64,000 bases of DNA from Anaerolineales bacterium (GTDB lineage: Bacteria; Chloroflexota; Anaerolineae; 4572-78; J111). Below, in pieces: positions 25,436-33,203 of the stretch. Under the pieces are notes generated by a model. That model did not search any database and was not told the DNA's origin. It was given only the letters and a program-made list of their open reading frames with translations. The stretch spans positions 124,001 to 188,000 of the forward strand of contig JACKAT010000003.1 of the NCBI GenBank assembly GCA_020634935.1, read 5' to 3'. The stretch's first letter is position 1, and each line of letters starts with the position of its first letter. The translations under genes and the position numbers were made by a program.

Positions 25436-25450
25436 GAGTATCCTCCATTC

Positions 25451-25498
25451 AATACTAGAGTTTATAGAGTTTTAGAGTTAGGGGAGTTTAATGAGTTA
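25451..25498. repeat. Low-complexity GAGTTTATAGAGTTTTAGAG patch
   Basis: Short GAGTTTA/GAGTTAG units. The complementary style (AACTCTATGAACTC) is found at 38357-38417. Part of the dispersed low-complexity repeats of this genome. Confidence 0.6.
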
Positions 25499-25589
25499 GC
25501 CAATCGCTGATAAGCCCTTGTTTGGGCAAAATGCGGCTGTTTTCAATATTACCCCTACTACCTACTTCTTACTTCCCTACTCCTTGCTT

Positions 25590-27656
25590 TTAGGGCTGCG
25601 CTCCGATGGCCCACTTGCACCATTGAACCACCGAGCGCACCCCGTTGAGCCGGCGCAAGCCGGGTGTTCTCAAACGGATGAGGGCGTCCACCGAGCGCAG
25701 CGCGGCGTATTGCAGGCCGAGAAAGCTGTCGACCGGAGCATAGGGGCCGCCCAGAGTCATGACGCCGCTGGCGTAGAAGCGACCCAATTGGTTGTCAGTA
25801 TCATTGCGCATGCCCGTCACCTCAAAATCGTTGGCCACTTGCAGCCGGCCTTTGGCATTGCGTTCCAGATTATACTGATCCAACATATCTTTCAACAGCG
25901 GATGGCTGTCGATGCTGGAATTGAGGCCGGTAGCGTCGATGATGAAATCGGCCAGGAGTTCGGTATTTTCGTTGAAGTGACCGTAGCCGTTGATGACCGT
26001 CACCAGTTTGCCGTTGCGGCGTTCAACCTGGCTGACCCGGCCAAAGCGAATTTGATACCAATGCTCTTTGAGACCGGTATCGACAATCTGTCGCCAATCG
26101 GCCCGGTCGGCCGTGGTCGAGCCGCCCCAGTCATTGTACAATTCGACGCGCTGGTTATCGTTGGCTTTTTCCAGCACCAGCCGCAGGTCGCCGCCCCAGT
26201 TAGCCTTAGGCCAGTTGAAGGGTTGAAACTCCCAATGATGCTCAACCTGGCGCCCGGCCCGACCAAAGCGATTACCCACCGGTCGCGGTGAACGATTGAG
26301 GTGCAGAATAACCACACGATCATTTTGCCGGCGGACCTCATATAGGCGTTGGATGATGCGCGAAGCGACAATACCGCGCCCTCGCACCAAAACCGTTCCA
26401 CCGTGCTGGGCCAAATGATCATAAATGTGATCGTGCGGTTCATAGGCATTAACCACATGCTCGAAGTCGCCGCTGGCTTGCCGATAAGCTTGCAAGTCGG
26501 GCAAAAATTGAATACCCGGATAGCCGATAGCCAGATGGACATAGTTGGCGATCATCAGCCGGTGCAGCGGGCGGCGATCATTAGTGGTTTGAGAGTAGGC
26601 CACCACATAGCGCCCATCGTTGGTCTTGCGGATGGCGCGGACGCGGCCAAAGCGCCAGAGGTGCTGCCAGCCAATACGACGCGCTTCAGCCTCAACCGAG
26701 CGGTACACATCGTCTGAAATAGGGGTGTAGGTATTGGCCAGGGTCGGCTCACCGAAGATGGTCCACATCACCTTAATCGCATGGCCAAGCCGGAAGCGGA
26801 GCAGATCATGCCAGGTCTCACGAACAGCGTAACCAGGCCACCCCCAAATATTATCGGGGGTCGAGCCGGAGTCGCTGCGCAGCCGCTCGTGATTAGGAAT
26901 TTGCGAATTCTGGCACAACTGACGATACCGTTCAAACGGTTTGTCTTTGATCCCAATCACGGCAATCAGCCCCAAATCAACCCCGGAATTGCGTAGATAG
27001 TCCACCCAAGTAAAACTGCCCAGACCGCCGCCTAAAGCCAAATAGGTGGTTTGATCAACCGGCAGGCCGAGTTGATATATCTCATCGATCGAGACCGTGG
27101 GCTGCTTGAACGCCTCGGGCGGGAAATCGGGATTAATCTCCTGGAGCAGTTCCGTGCCGGACTGAACAAAACTTGTTTTAGAATCATCAATAAACGCCGA
27201 AGGGGGTTGAAGGTTGGTTAAGGTGGTCAGGTTGGCTTCGGCTGGCGCAGCCGATCCGTCTTTAGAGTCGCGTTCAAAACTGGTCAGCGTTGTTTCGATA
27301 TCAATCAGTTGGGTTTGGTCGTGCTCGCTGTCAGTTTGGCCGTTTTGGGCAAACGTAATCGTAAAGTTGAAGGGGCGGATATCGAAACTGGCCCCACTCC
27401 CCACCGGCTGGCGTTTAACCCGCTGCCCCTTAACGTACACCCCATTACTGCTGCCCTCATCAATGAGCACAACCTGACTGCCCTCGAGATCGAGACGGGC
27501 GTGCCGGCGTGAGACTTGCTGGCTGTTGAGAACGACGGTATTTTGGCTATCGCGCCCCAAGGTGGCGGGCAGGATAACATCTAACTCCTGCGGCTCACCG
27601 GTGCTATTGTCTTCCCAATTTAATTTAACTTGAAATGCTGCGGCGATATCGGACAT
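25590..27656 (-). CDS. FHA domain fused to a flavoprotein-like (FAD/NAD(P)-binding) domain
   Basis: 688 residues. Residues 1-105 are an FHA phosphothreonine-binding domain: LGRDSQNTVVL, SRRHARLDL and SSNGVYV carry the conserved Gly-Arg, Ser/Arg-His and Asn-Gly. After a linker of about 100 residues comes an oxidoreductase-like region with the dinucleotide motif ALGGGLGSFTWVDYL and a second Rossmann segment TVLVRGRGIVASRIIQRLYE, then the DATGLNSSIDSHPLL and FYASGVMTLGGPYAPVDSF motifs of FAD-dependent monooxygenase-type proteins. It is unusual to join phospho-recognition to a redox domain. Neighbours are another FHA gene and a Ser/Thr kinase, so it is probably a kinase target or partner. Good AGGGAGA ribosome site. 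Confidence 0.88.
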   Translation of the reverse strand: MSDIAAAFQVKLNWEDNSTGEPQELDVILPATLGRDSQNTVVLNSQQVSRRHARLDLEGSQVVLIDEGSSNGVYVKGQRVKRQPVGSGASFDIRPFNFTITFAQNGQTDSEHDQTQLIDIETTLTSFERDSKDGSAAPAEANLTTLTNLQPPSAFIDDSKTSFVQSGTELLQEINPDFPPEAFKQPTVSIDEIYQLGLPVDQTTYLALGGGLGSFTWVDYLRNSGVDLGLIAVIGIKDKPFERYRQLCQNSQIPNHERLRSDSGSTPDNIWGWPGYAVRETWHDLLRFRLGHAIKVMWTIFGEPTLANTYTPISDDVYRSVEAEARRIGWQHLWRFGRVRAIRKTNDGRYVVAYSQTTNDRRPLHRLMIANYVHLAIGYPGIQFLPDLQAYRQASGDFEHVVNAYEPHDHIYDHLAQHGGTVLVRGRGIVASRIIQRLYEVRRQNDRVVILHLNRSPRPVGNRFGRAGRQVEHHWEFQPFNWPKANWGGDLRLVLEKANDNQRVELYNDWGGSTTADRADWRQIVDTGLKEHWYQIRFGRVSQVERRNGKLVTVINGYGHFNENTELLADFIIDATGLNSSIDSHPLLKDMLDQYNLERNAKGRLQVANDFEVTGMRNDTDNQLGRFYASGVMTLGGPYAPVDSFLGLQYAALRSVDALIRLRTPGLRRLNGVRSVVQWCKWAIGAQP

Positions 27657-27680
27657 GATGTTCTCCCTTAAAAATGCGAT

Positions 27681-27710
27681 TTGTAGGACAAACTTAAGTT
27701 TGTCCTACAA
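27681..27710. repeat. 30-bp TAGGACAAACTTAAGTTTGTCCTA palindrome
   Basis: Perfect palindrome centred on CTTAAG. The same core occurs at 56204-56229 and 63176-63221. It lies just upstream of the FHA-flavoprotein gene, in the space between it and the second FHA gene. Confidence 0.85.
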
Positions 27711-27771
27711 TAATTTTCATTGTCGTTGCCGTCTCACGTGAGACTGTCGGACTCCTCTAAAAATAGATTTG

Positions 27772-27798
27772 GTAGGACAAGTCAGTGACTTGTCCTAC
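27772..27798. repeat. Variant TAGGACAAGTCA palindrome
   Basis: GTAGGACAAGTCA and its complement around a single central base. A related but different arm from the palindrome at 27681, with the unit GAGACTGTCGGACTCCTCT between the two. Confidence 0.8.
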
Positions 27799-27841
27799 TG
27801 TGTACTTATTAAGTAGCTACAAAATCTGCTTGGCCCAAAGT

Positions 27842-28276
27842 TCAGTTTTCCCAAAAAAGGACGGTGCCATCCCACGGGCATTGATCGAGGGCGGGATTGA
27901 CCAGCCGATCACAGCCGGGGTGGGGGCAGTTGATCATAAATTTGCCGTTTGTCTCCGGCGGCCGGTAGCCCACCTGTAACGTAACCCGGCCCAGACGCAC
28001 CAGATACCCTGATTTAAGCGGCGCGGTCTGGTTATGATCCAGCCGGCGGCCGTTAACGTAGGTCACACTGTGCTGGCTCAGATTGCGCAGGTAAAAATCG
28101 TGGTCTTGTACAAATACTTCGGCGTGCCGGCGAGAGACTGAGCTGTTGGGATCGACCACGACCACCTGGCAGGATCGGCTTCGCCCTAGACAGACAGGCT
28201 GATCAGCAACATCCAGATCGGTAATGGTTTGCTGTGCCGGTTGCCCGTTGATTTCCCACTGTAATGTAATTTCCAT
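27842..28276 (-). CDS. FHA domain protein with Cys-rich C-terminus
   Basis: 144 residues from ATG 28276, chosen because AGGAGA lies 8 nt upstream and the longer frame (to 28393) runs through low-complexity repeat. FHA landmarks: CLGRSRSCQVVVVD, SVSRRHAEV, and YVNGRRLDH. The C-terminus NCPHPGCDRLV...QCPWDG resembles one half of a zinc ribbon, with three Cys seen. It binds phosphothreonine peptides in the cytoplasm; the Ser/Thr kinase gene immediately upstream is the likely source of the phosphorylation. Confidence 0.88.
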   Translation of the reverse strand: MEITLQWEINGQPAQQTITDLDVADQPVCLGRSRSCQVVVVDPNSSVSRRHAEVFVQDHDFYLRNLSQHSVTYVNGRRLDHNQTAPLKSGYLVRLGRVTLQVGYRPPETNGKFMINCPHPGCDRLVNPALDQCPWDGTVLFWEN

Positions 28277-28290
28277 GACTGCGCTCTCCT

Positions 28291-28340
28291 TTGGTTGATT
28301 GGATGATTGGATGGTTAGTTGGTTAGTTGGTTGGTAGTGG
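28291..28340. repeat. Low-complexity GGTTAGTTGGTT patch
   Basis: Repeated TTGGTT/GATTGGAT units between the stop of the kinase gene and the start of the FHA gene. No function seen. Confidence 0.6.
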
Positions 28341-28370
28341 TGGTTAACTCTATCTCTATCTCCAAGTCGG

Positions 28371-30158
28371 TTATGGGCAACTAAACACATCACTGGGCGC
28401 TAAATAGTAGCCGATAGAATGGGGGCTTCTGTTGGCGATCCGGACGTAATATTGTGTCCAAGGCGTGACGCCGCCGGCCCAAACAATATCTTTGGTATTG
28501 GCGTCGCCATCCCTGCCGTTACCGGGAGACAGCAGCGCCAGATGAGACACACCGGCATCAGGGTTAGCCGGCAGCCGGCCGTTGACAATTTGGTTTTGGT
28601 TGTAGACAAATAGCTCAACCCTCATTTCATTTTGAATAAAGGCGACGATCATCGCCGTGCTGGCTTCATCCGAGGAGAAGGTAAACCATTGGTTACCACC
28701 CGACCGCAAGGTATAGAAGTTACATCCACCGCCTAATGCCAATGGAATGGGTCCGGGCGATGATGGGGTTGAAGTAGGGGTGAAGGTTGGCGTCGGCGTA
28801 GAGATTGGCGTCGGCGGCAGCGTTGGGCTGACCGGTAGCGTAGCCAGCGAAGCGTCTACTTCGATAAACTGAGCCATGACCCAACCCCCGGCCGGCTCAT
28901 CGATTTCTAACCACCGATCATCGCCGGTACGGCTGACAATTCGAACTTGCCCGCTGTTGGTTAACCGGCCAACTGTACCGGCTTGATTTGAAGGAGCTTC
29001 GTAGAGCGGAATATTGGCTGTAACCGTACCAAATATCTCGCTGGTGGCGTCTGTGACGATTGGGGTGATCGTCGCCGTTAGGGTCGGCTCGTCCGTAATG
29101 AGAGTTATGGGGCTAGGTGTCGCGTGTGCTTCCAAAATTTCAATCTCCGGGGGTATGGCAATGGGTGATGTAGTGGCAGCAATAACGATATCGTTGTCAT
29201 CCGGTCGCCAAAATTGGAAGATCACACCGATAACAACCAGGCCGGCTGCCGCCAGACCCAGCCATTTCCATACGGACGGCGGCTGAGGCGGCGGTAACGG
29301 AGTCGGTCGAACCGGGCCTCGGTCTGGCTTTGGCGGCGCCAATTTATCTCTACCTTTCTGAATGCCTTCCAACGTATCCTGCCAACTCGCCACCGACAGC
29401 GGCCGATCAACAGCTTTGAGTTCCATTGCATGCATAATGGCTCGCGAGATATCCGGATTTAGACCGGGGGTAATTTGCTCCGGCGGGACGAATCCCTCTG
29501 TTTCGGTGTAGCGTTTGGTACTGGCCGGCGGCTTCTGGCCGGTCAATAAGGTGTACAAAGTTGCGCCCAGCGCGTAGATATCAGAGCGAGCGTCGGTGTG
29601 GCCGGAATACTGCTCCGGCGGCGAGTACCCTTCAGTCACCGCTTTGGCCCCCAGAGCCGTATGCCCGCCGTCCTCGGCTATCTTGGCAATACCAAAATCA
29701 ACTAACAAAGCTTGCCCTTTGTAGGTAATCTTAATATTCTGCGGCTTGATGTCGCGGTGAATGATATTTTGTTGGTGCAGGTAATCGACAATGCGGCAAA
29801 CCTGAATGAGGTAATCAAGGGCCTGCTCTGGGTTTAACAGCCCATTTTCTTTGACAATTTGGGCCAAATCCTGACCCTCAATCAGTTCCATGACCAGATA
29901 CTGCCGCCGGTTCTCGGTGAAATCTTCGGTTACGCCAGGCAGGCCGGGATGTCGTAACCGACGTAGGACCTCAGCTTCTGTTTTAAACTGCTTGGTCCCT
30001 TCTTGAGTAACAAAGTAATTTTCCTTGATGGCTACCGGTTTTTGCTGGACTTGATCAAAAGCCCGGTAAACAGCCCCCATCCCCCCTTTAGCAATGATGC
30101 CAACAATGCGATAGCGGGTTTTTAAGATAGTTTCTTTGGCCAGTGGTTCGTGTTTCAT
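28371..30158 (-). CDS. PknB-type Ser/Thr protein kinase with extracytoplasmic SH3-like domain
   Basis: 595 residues. The kinase domain (15-280) is intact: GGMGAVY, Lys in VAIKEN (Lys45), HRDIKPQN (134-141), VDFG (153-156) and SPPEQ. A single membrane helix (KWLGLAAAGLVVIGVIFQF, near residue 305) separates it from an outer part with a Thr/Pro linker, an SH3-like domain (TVTANIPLYEAPSN...WLEIDEPAGGWV), a second TPTPTP linker, and a C-terminal beta-rich domain with a Cys near each end. The outer part probably senses an extracellular signal. Its genomic neighbours are two FHA proteins and an HtrA-like lipoprotein. Good AGGAGGGAG site. Confidence 0.93.
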   Translation of the reverse strand: MKHEPLAKETILKTRYRIVGIIAKGGMGAVYRAFDQVQQKPVAIKENYFVTQEGTKQFKTEAEVLRRLRHPGLPGVTEDFTENRRQYLVMELIEGQDLAQIVKENGLLNPEQALDYLIQVCRIVDYLHQQNIIHRDIKPQNIKITYKGQALLVDFGIAKIAEDGGHTALGAKAVTEGYSPPEQYSGHTDARSDIYALGATLYTLLTGQKPPASTKRYTETEGFVPPEQITPGLNPDISRAIMHAMELKAVDRPLSVASWQDTLEGIQKGRDKLAPPKPDRGPVRPTPLPPPQPPSVWKWLGLAAAGLVVIGVIFQFWRPDDNDIVIAATTSPIAIPPEIEILEAHATPSPITLITDEPTLTATITPIVTDATSEIFGTVTANIPLYEAPSNQAGTVGRLTNSGQVRIVSRTGDDRWLEIDEPAGGWVMAQFIEVDASLATLPVSPTLPPTPISTPTPTFTPTSTPSSPGPIPLALGGGCNFYTLRSGGNQWFTFSSDEASTAMIVAFIQNEMRVELFVYNQNQIVNGRLPANPDAGVSHLALLSPGNGRDGDANTKDIVWAGGVTPWTQYYVRIANRSPHSIGYYLAPSDVFSCP

Positions 30159-30214
30159 TCGGTCTCCCTCCTAATAATAATTCTCTCGGTCAATATGTGT
30201 GGCGGCCTTCCAGA

Positions 30215-30254
30215 GGTGACAGTCACTATTTAACGAACTCAAGTGGCTGTCACC
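30215..30254. repeat. Short copy of the GGTGACAGTCACTT inverted repeat
   Basis: GGTGACAGTCACT and AAGTGGCTGTCACC around a 13-nt centre. Degenerate short member of the MITE-like family seen complete at 32922-33041 and 38752-38870. It lies between the pseudoprotease and kinase genes. Confidence 0.75.
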
Positions 30255-30270
30255 CGGCTCTGTGAACGGG

Positions 30271-31830
30271 TTAAGGCAAGCTGCCGACTTGCAGCGTGTC
30301 AAGCACATGGTAAAGGTCGGTCAGGCTCAAATCGCGGGCAACCAGCGAAATCAACTGATTTTGGTTCGAGCCGGCGGCGGCAAATGCGGCGATAAAGACA
30401 GCGCTGTTGTTTGGATCGCAGCCCAGGTAAACATCCAACGCGCCAGTGTAGCGGGGATGATCGTTGATTACTAACCGTTGTGGCCCTTCACAACTGGCCA
30501 GATAATCGGGGTTGCCAAATCCGTTTAGAAAGTCCGTTGGCTCTTGGCTGTCTCGGGGTACAATCAAGCGTAACCCCGGAATTGAGAACCGCGACTCACG
30601 GAAGCTAGCGGTCTGACCGGGGGCGTTGGCATTGATTGTGACTGACGTAACCGACCCAAAACTATCCCGATCCGACTGACCATTAATATCGCTCCAAATC
30701 CCGGGGACTTCGACCCGGATAGCCCCCGAGTCATCGACCGCCAAGATGTAAGGCGACGCCGGAATTGGGGTGGGGGTAGCGGTGGCCGCAGGTTCAATAC
30801 GAATTTCAGCTGTAGGTCCAGACACGACAGTTGAGGTGGGTTCGGGCTGGGGTGGGCCGTTAAAAAATGCGCCACTTAACTGCTCATTAGTGGACAAACG
30901 GACCAGCCGGTAACTCAGCTGGCTGCCCGGTTCGCGGTCGCGCACGGTGTCACAATAGGTTCGCAGCGTACCATCGACGGCCAGCGGCGTTTCGCCTAAA
31001 TGCGTCATAATATCACCGCCTTGAATACCGGCGATTTCCGCCGGTGAGCCCGGCTCGACAGCTCGCACCCACAGGCCGGTGAGGCGCTCGCCGGCCTGAT
31101 CAACAGCGATAGCCCAACCGTTGATCCCCAGATTAAAGGGATCGTCGCCCGCGCTCAGCCGTTCAACCAACTGCTTCAGACTATCGACTCCCAACGCCAG
31201 CGGCGCGCCGGTATCATCGGCTGCATAGCTCACCCCAATCAAACGATTCTTTTCATCCAGCACCGGTCCACCCGCCCCACCGTCATCGAACGAAGGGCTG
31301 TACTGAATAAAGCCTTCGCTGCCGGCCACCCGGCTGTTTTGAGTGCGCCCCATCTGGCGGACAATCGTGCCGGGGATGAGCGTAAACGCCCCCGCGTCGG
31401 TGGTCCGATCGGCCACGGTCACGGCCTCACCCACCTCGATCTCCAACTCGTCGGCCAGTTCCAGCGCCGGATAATCGTCATCTTGAGTCGGAAGTTGGAT
31501 AACGGCCAGGTCGTAACACTCAGCCACGCCAACCACCTCGGCTCGAATCGGCCTGCTTTGGTCCTCGCCCACATAGACCTCGAAAGGACTCACCCCCGTC
31601 AGCAGGTCCTGCGGCACTACCGCTAGACCCGTTTCGTCAAAAATGAAACCGGAGCCGGCCATCTCCGGGGCAAGTGTACCGTCGGGTTGTCGAAAACTAC
31701 CCTCAGGAGCGACAATCCGCAGAGTCGCGGCCTCCACCGTCTCCTTCGAGACGCCGGAGCATGCGGTTAACAACAGGCCAGTCATCAACAGGAAGGCCAA
31801 GGTTAACCGATTAAATGGATAGAGTTTCAT
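30271..31830 (-). CDS. HtrA-like PDZ lipoprotein, catalytically dead
   Basis: 519 residues. Lipobox LTAC (Cys24). The trypsin-like/HtrA fold is recognisable by GSGFIFDETG, CYDLAVIQL (the catalytic Asp at about 107) and GGPVLDEKNRLIGVSY, but the His position reads PQDLL where HtrA has NNHVV, and the GNSGG nucleophile motif reads GGAGG with Ala for Ser (about 186). A PDZ domain follows (AVEPGSPAEIAGIQGGDIM), then a Pro/Thr linker and a C-terminal domain of about 150 residues. It is probably a cell-surface binding or scaffold protein, not a protease. It is the first gene of the kinase/FHA block, with an AAGGAGAG site. Confidence 0.9.
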   Translation of the reverse strand: MKLYPFNRLTLAFLLMTGLLLTACSGVSKETVEAATLRIVAPEGSFRQPDGTLAPEMAGSGFIFDETGLAVVPQDLLTGVSPFEVYVGEDQSRPIRAEVVGVAECYDLAVIQLPTQDDDYPALELADELEIEVGEAVTVADRTTDAGAFTLIPGTIVRQMGRTQNSRVAGSEGFIQYSPSFDDGGAGGPVLDEKNRLIGVSYAADDTGAPLALGVDSLKQLVERLSAGDDPFNLGINGWAIAVDQAGERLTGLWVRAVEPGSPAEIAGIQGGDIMTHLGETPLAVDGTLRTYCDTVRDREPGSQLSYRLVRLSTNEQLSGAFFNGPPQPEPTSTVVSGPTAEIRIEPAATATPTPIPASPYILAVDDSGAIRVEVPGIWSDINGQSDRDSFGSVTSVTINANAPGQTASFRESRFSIPGLRLIVPRDSQEPTDFLNGFGNPDYLASCEGPQRLVINDHPRYTGALDVYLGCDPNNSAVFIAAFAAAGSNQNQLISLVARDLSLTDLYHVLDTLQVGSLP

Positions 31831-31901
31831 AACTTTCTCTCCTTGCTATGACTAAAAATTTTCTTGAATGTGACCACCTCAAAGCTTGAGGTGGGTTGGC
31901 C

Positions 31902-32801
31902 CTACCCCAGATGCGATTGCACCACAAAGATGAGGCCATCAACAATGGCAATGGCAGCGAAACCTAATTTCAATGTACGAGGGCTAAGATATGAGGTTAG
32001 AAACGGGGCCGAACGCGCTCCAAAGACCGCCCCTAAAATCGTGAAGATAGCCATGTCCCAAGGTATATCGTGAGCGATGACCTGATGCAGCAGGGTGAGA
32101 TAGATGGAGCCGATGGCCAGCAACACTACCCCTAACCCCACGCACCGCTCAATCCGGAGACCGTAGACTACCATCAAAAAGGCAGCCACCACCTCACCCA
32201 CGCCGATAGCGATCCAGCCGGTTAATAACCCGCCGCCCAGTGTGACAAGAACGAGCGGAAATGTAGCTCGGCGCGGCATACCTGATCGAGACCCGGAGCG
32301 ATTTAGCATCAACAGCGTCGTCAGACCGATCAGGATCGAGGCCGGCCCAAAGATACCCTTAACCAACAAACTGCTGGGAGCGACGATCACCGTTCCAACC
32401 GTGGCTCCAATTAACAGCGCAGGGGCCGTCGCGGACAAGGCTTCAGTCGGAACAACGCCGCGCCGAAGCCAGGCTATCGCGCCGCTGGTCATGCCAAAAG
32501 CCTGGGTAGCTAACGCCAGCTTGAGCGCGGCTTCAGCCGGCAGGTGATAAATGACGATCATCACCGGCACAAAAACCAGACCACCACCGACCGCGGTGGC
32601 GTTACCTAATATTGCCCCACCAACTCCCACCAATATGAGCGGCCAGTGACGCTGCATCAACGTCGTCGGGTGGGGAAAGGCGACCAATAACACAGCCAGC
32701 CAGCCGGCAGCAAACACAACCAGCCACCAGGAGAAGTACCGGCCTTTGGCTTGCGTTACCGGCGTCGTACAACTGGGCGGCAAAACTTGGGTCAGCGACA
32801 T
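31902..32801 (-). CDS. TSUP family (TauE/SafE) membrane permease
   Basis: 299 residues with about eight hydrophobic segments. Landmarks of the sulfite exporter TauE/SafE family: GGAILGNATAVGGGLVFVPVM in the first half and LGGGLLTGWIAIGVGEV in the second, the usual internal repeat. Members export sulfite, sulfoacetate or other sulfur/organic anions. No sulfur gene is adjacent, so the substrate is open. The neighbouring signalling block is on the same strand but 71 bp away. Confidence 0.88.
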   Translation of the reverse strand: MSLTQVLPPSCTTPVTQAKGRYFSWWLVVFAAGWLAVLLVAFPHPTTLMQRHWPLILVGVGGAILGNATAVGGGLVFVPVMIVIYHLPAEAALKLALATQAFGMTSGAIAWLRRGVVPTEALSATAPALLIGATVGTVIVAPSSLLVKGIFGPASILIGLTTLLMLNRSGSRSGMPRRATFPLVLVTLGGGLLTGWIAIGVGEVVAAFLMVVYGLRIERCVGLGVVLLAIGSIYLTLLHQVIAHDIPWDMAIFTILGAVFGARSAPFLTSYLSPRTLKLGFAAIAIVDGLIFVVQSHLG

Positions 32802-32921
32802 CCTATCTCCATATATGACAGTGAAACCAGTACTTTGATGGGTTTAGTCTACAATAGATGTCAGGCTGATGATTGAATAGTAGCTGAGAAGAGTTTGAGA
32901 GTTGGCTAATTTTTTATAGTC

Positions 32922-33041
32922 AGGACTTAGGCAATTCCAAAGGTGACAGTCACTTGAGCACGGTAAATGACCCGTTTGAGCTACCCAGGGGCTAATTTAA
33001 CGACAATAAGTGACTGTCACCTGCTTTTTTGCATAAGTCTT
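32922..33041. repeat. MITE-like element with GGTGACAGTCACTT arms
   Basis: About 120 bp. Outer ends AGGACTTAGGCAA and GCATAAGTCTT are near inverted copies; inner ends are GGTGACAGTCACTT and AAGTGACTGTCACC. Its centre is the same as that of the element at 38752-38870 in reverse orientation. There is no transposase. The rest of the 32802-33203 gap shows no gene. Confidence 0.8.
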
Positions 33042-33203
33042 GATAGTGATTCAGCCGTCCAGGTGACTGGACTGAGTTCTCTATTAGAGCAAAAGTACCG
33101 ATCATCTAACTTTTACAGAATAGACCGGTTAGCGTTGCCCCGTGGCTTGAGGTAAAATAGCGGCTATCTATCACACAGCGGAATTTTCCGGGGCAGCCGA
33201 ACG

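Noticed and set aside
25518..26291. Plus-strand frame of 257 codons antisense to the FHA-flavoprotein gene
   Set aside because: The opposite strand encodes a protein with clear FHA and Rossmann motifs; this frame has none.
32967..33155. Short frame beginning MTRLSYPGANL, also seen in reverse at 38620-38826
   Set aside because: The shared peptide is a consequence of two copies of the same MITE-like element; no ribosome site, and the frames diverge outside the element.
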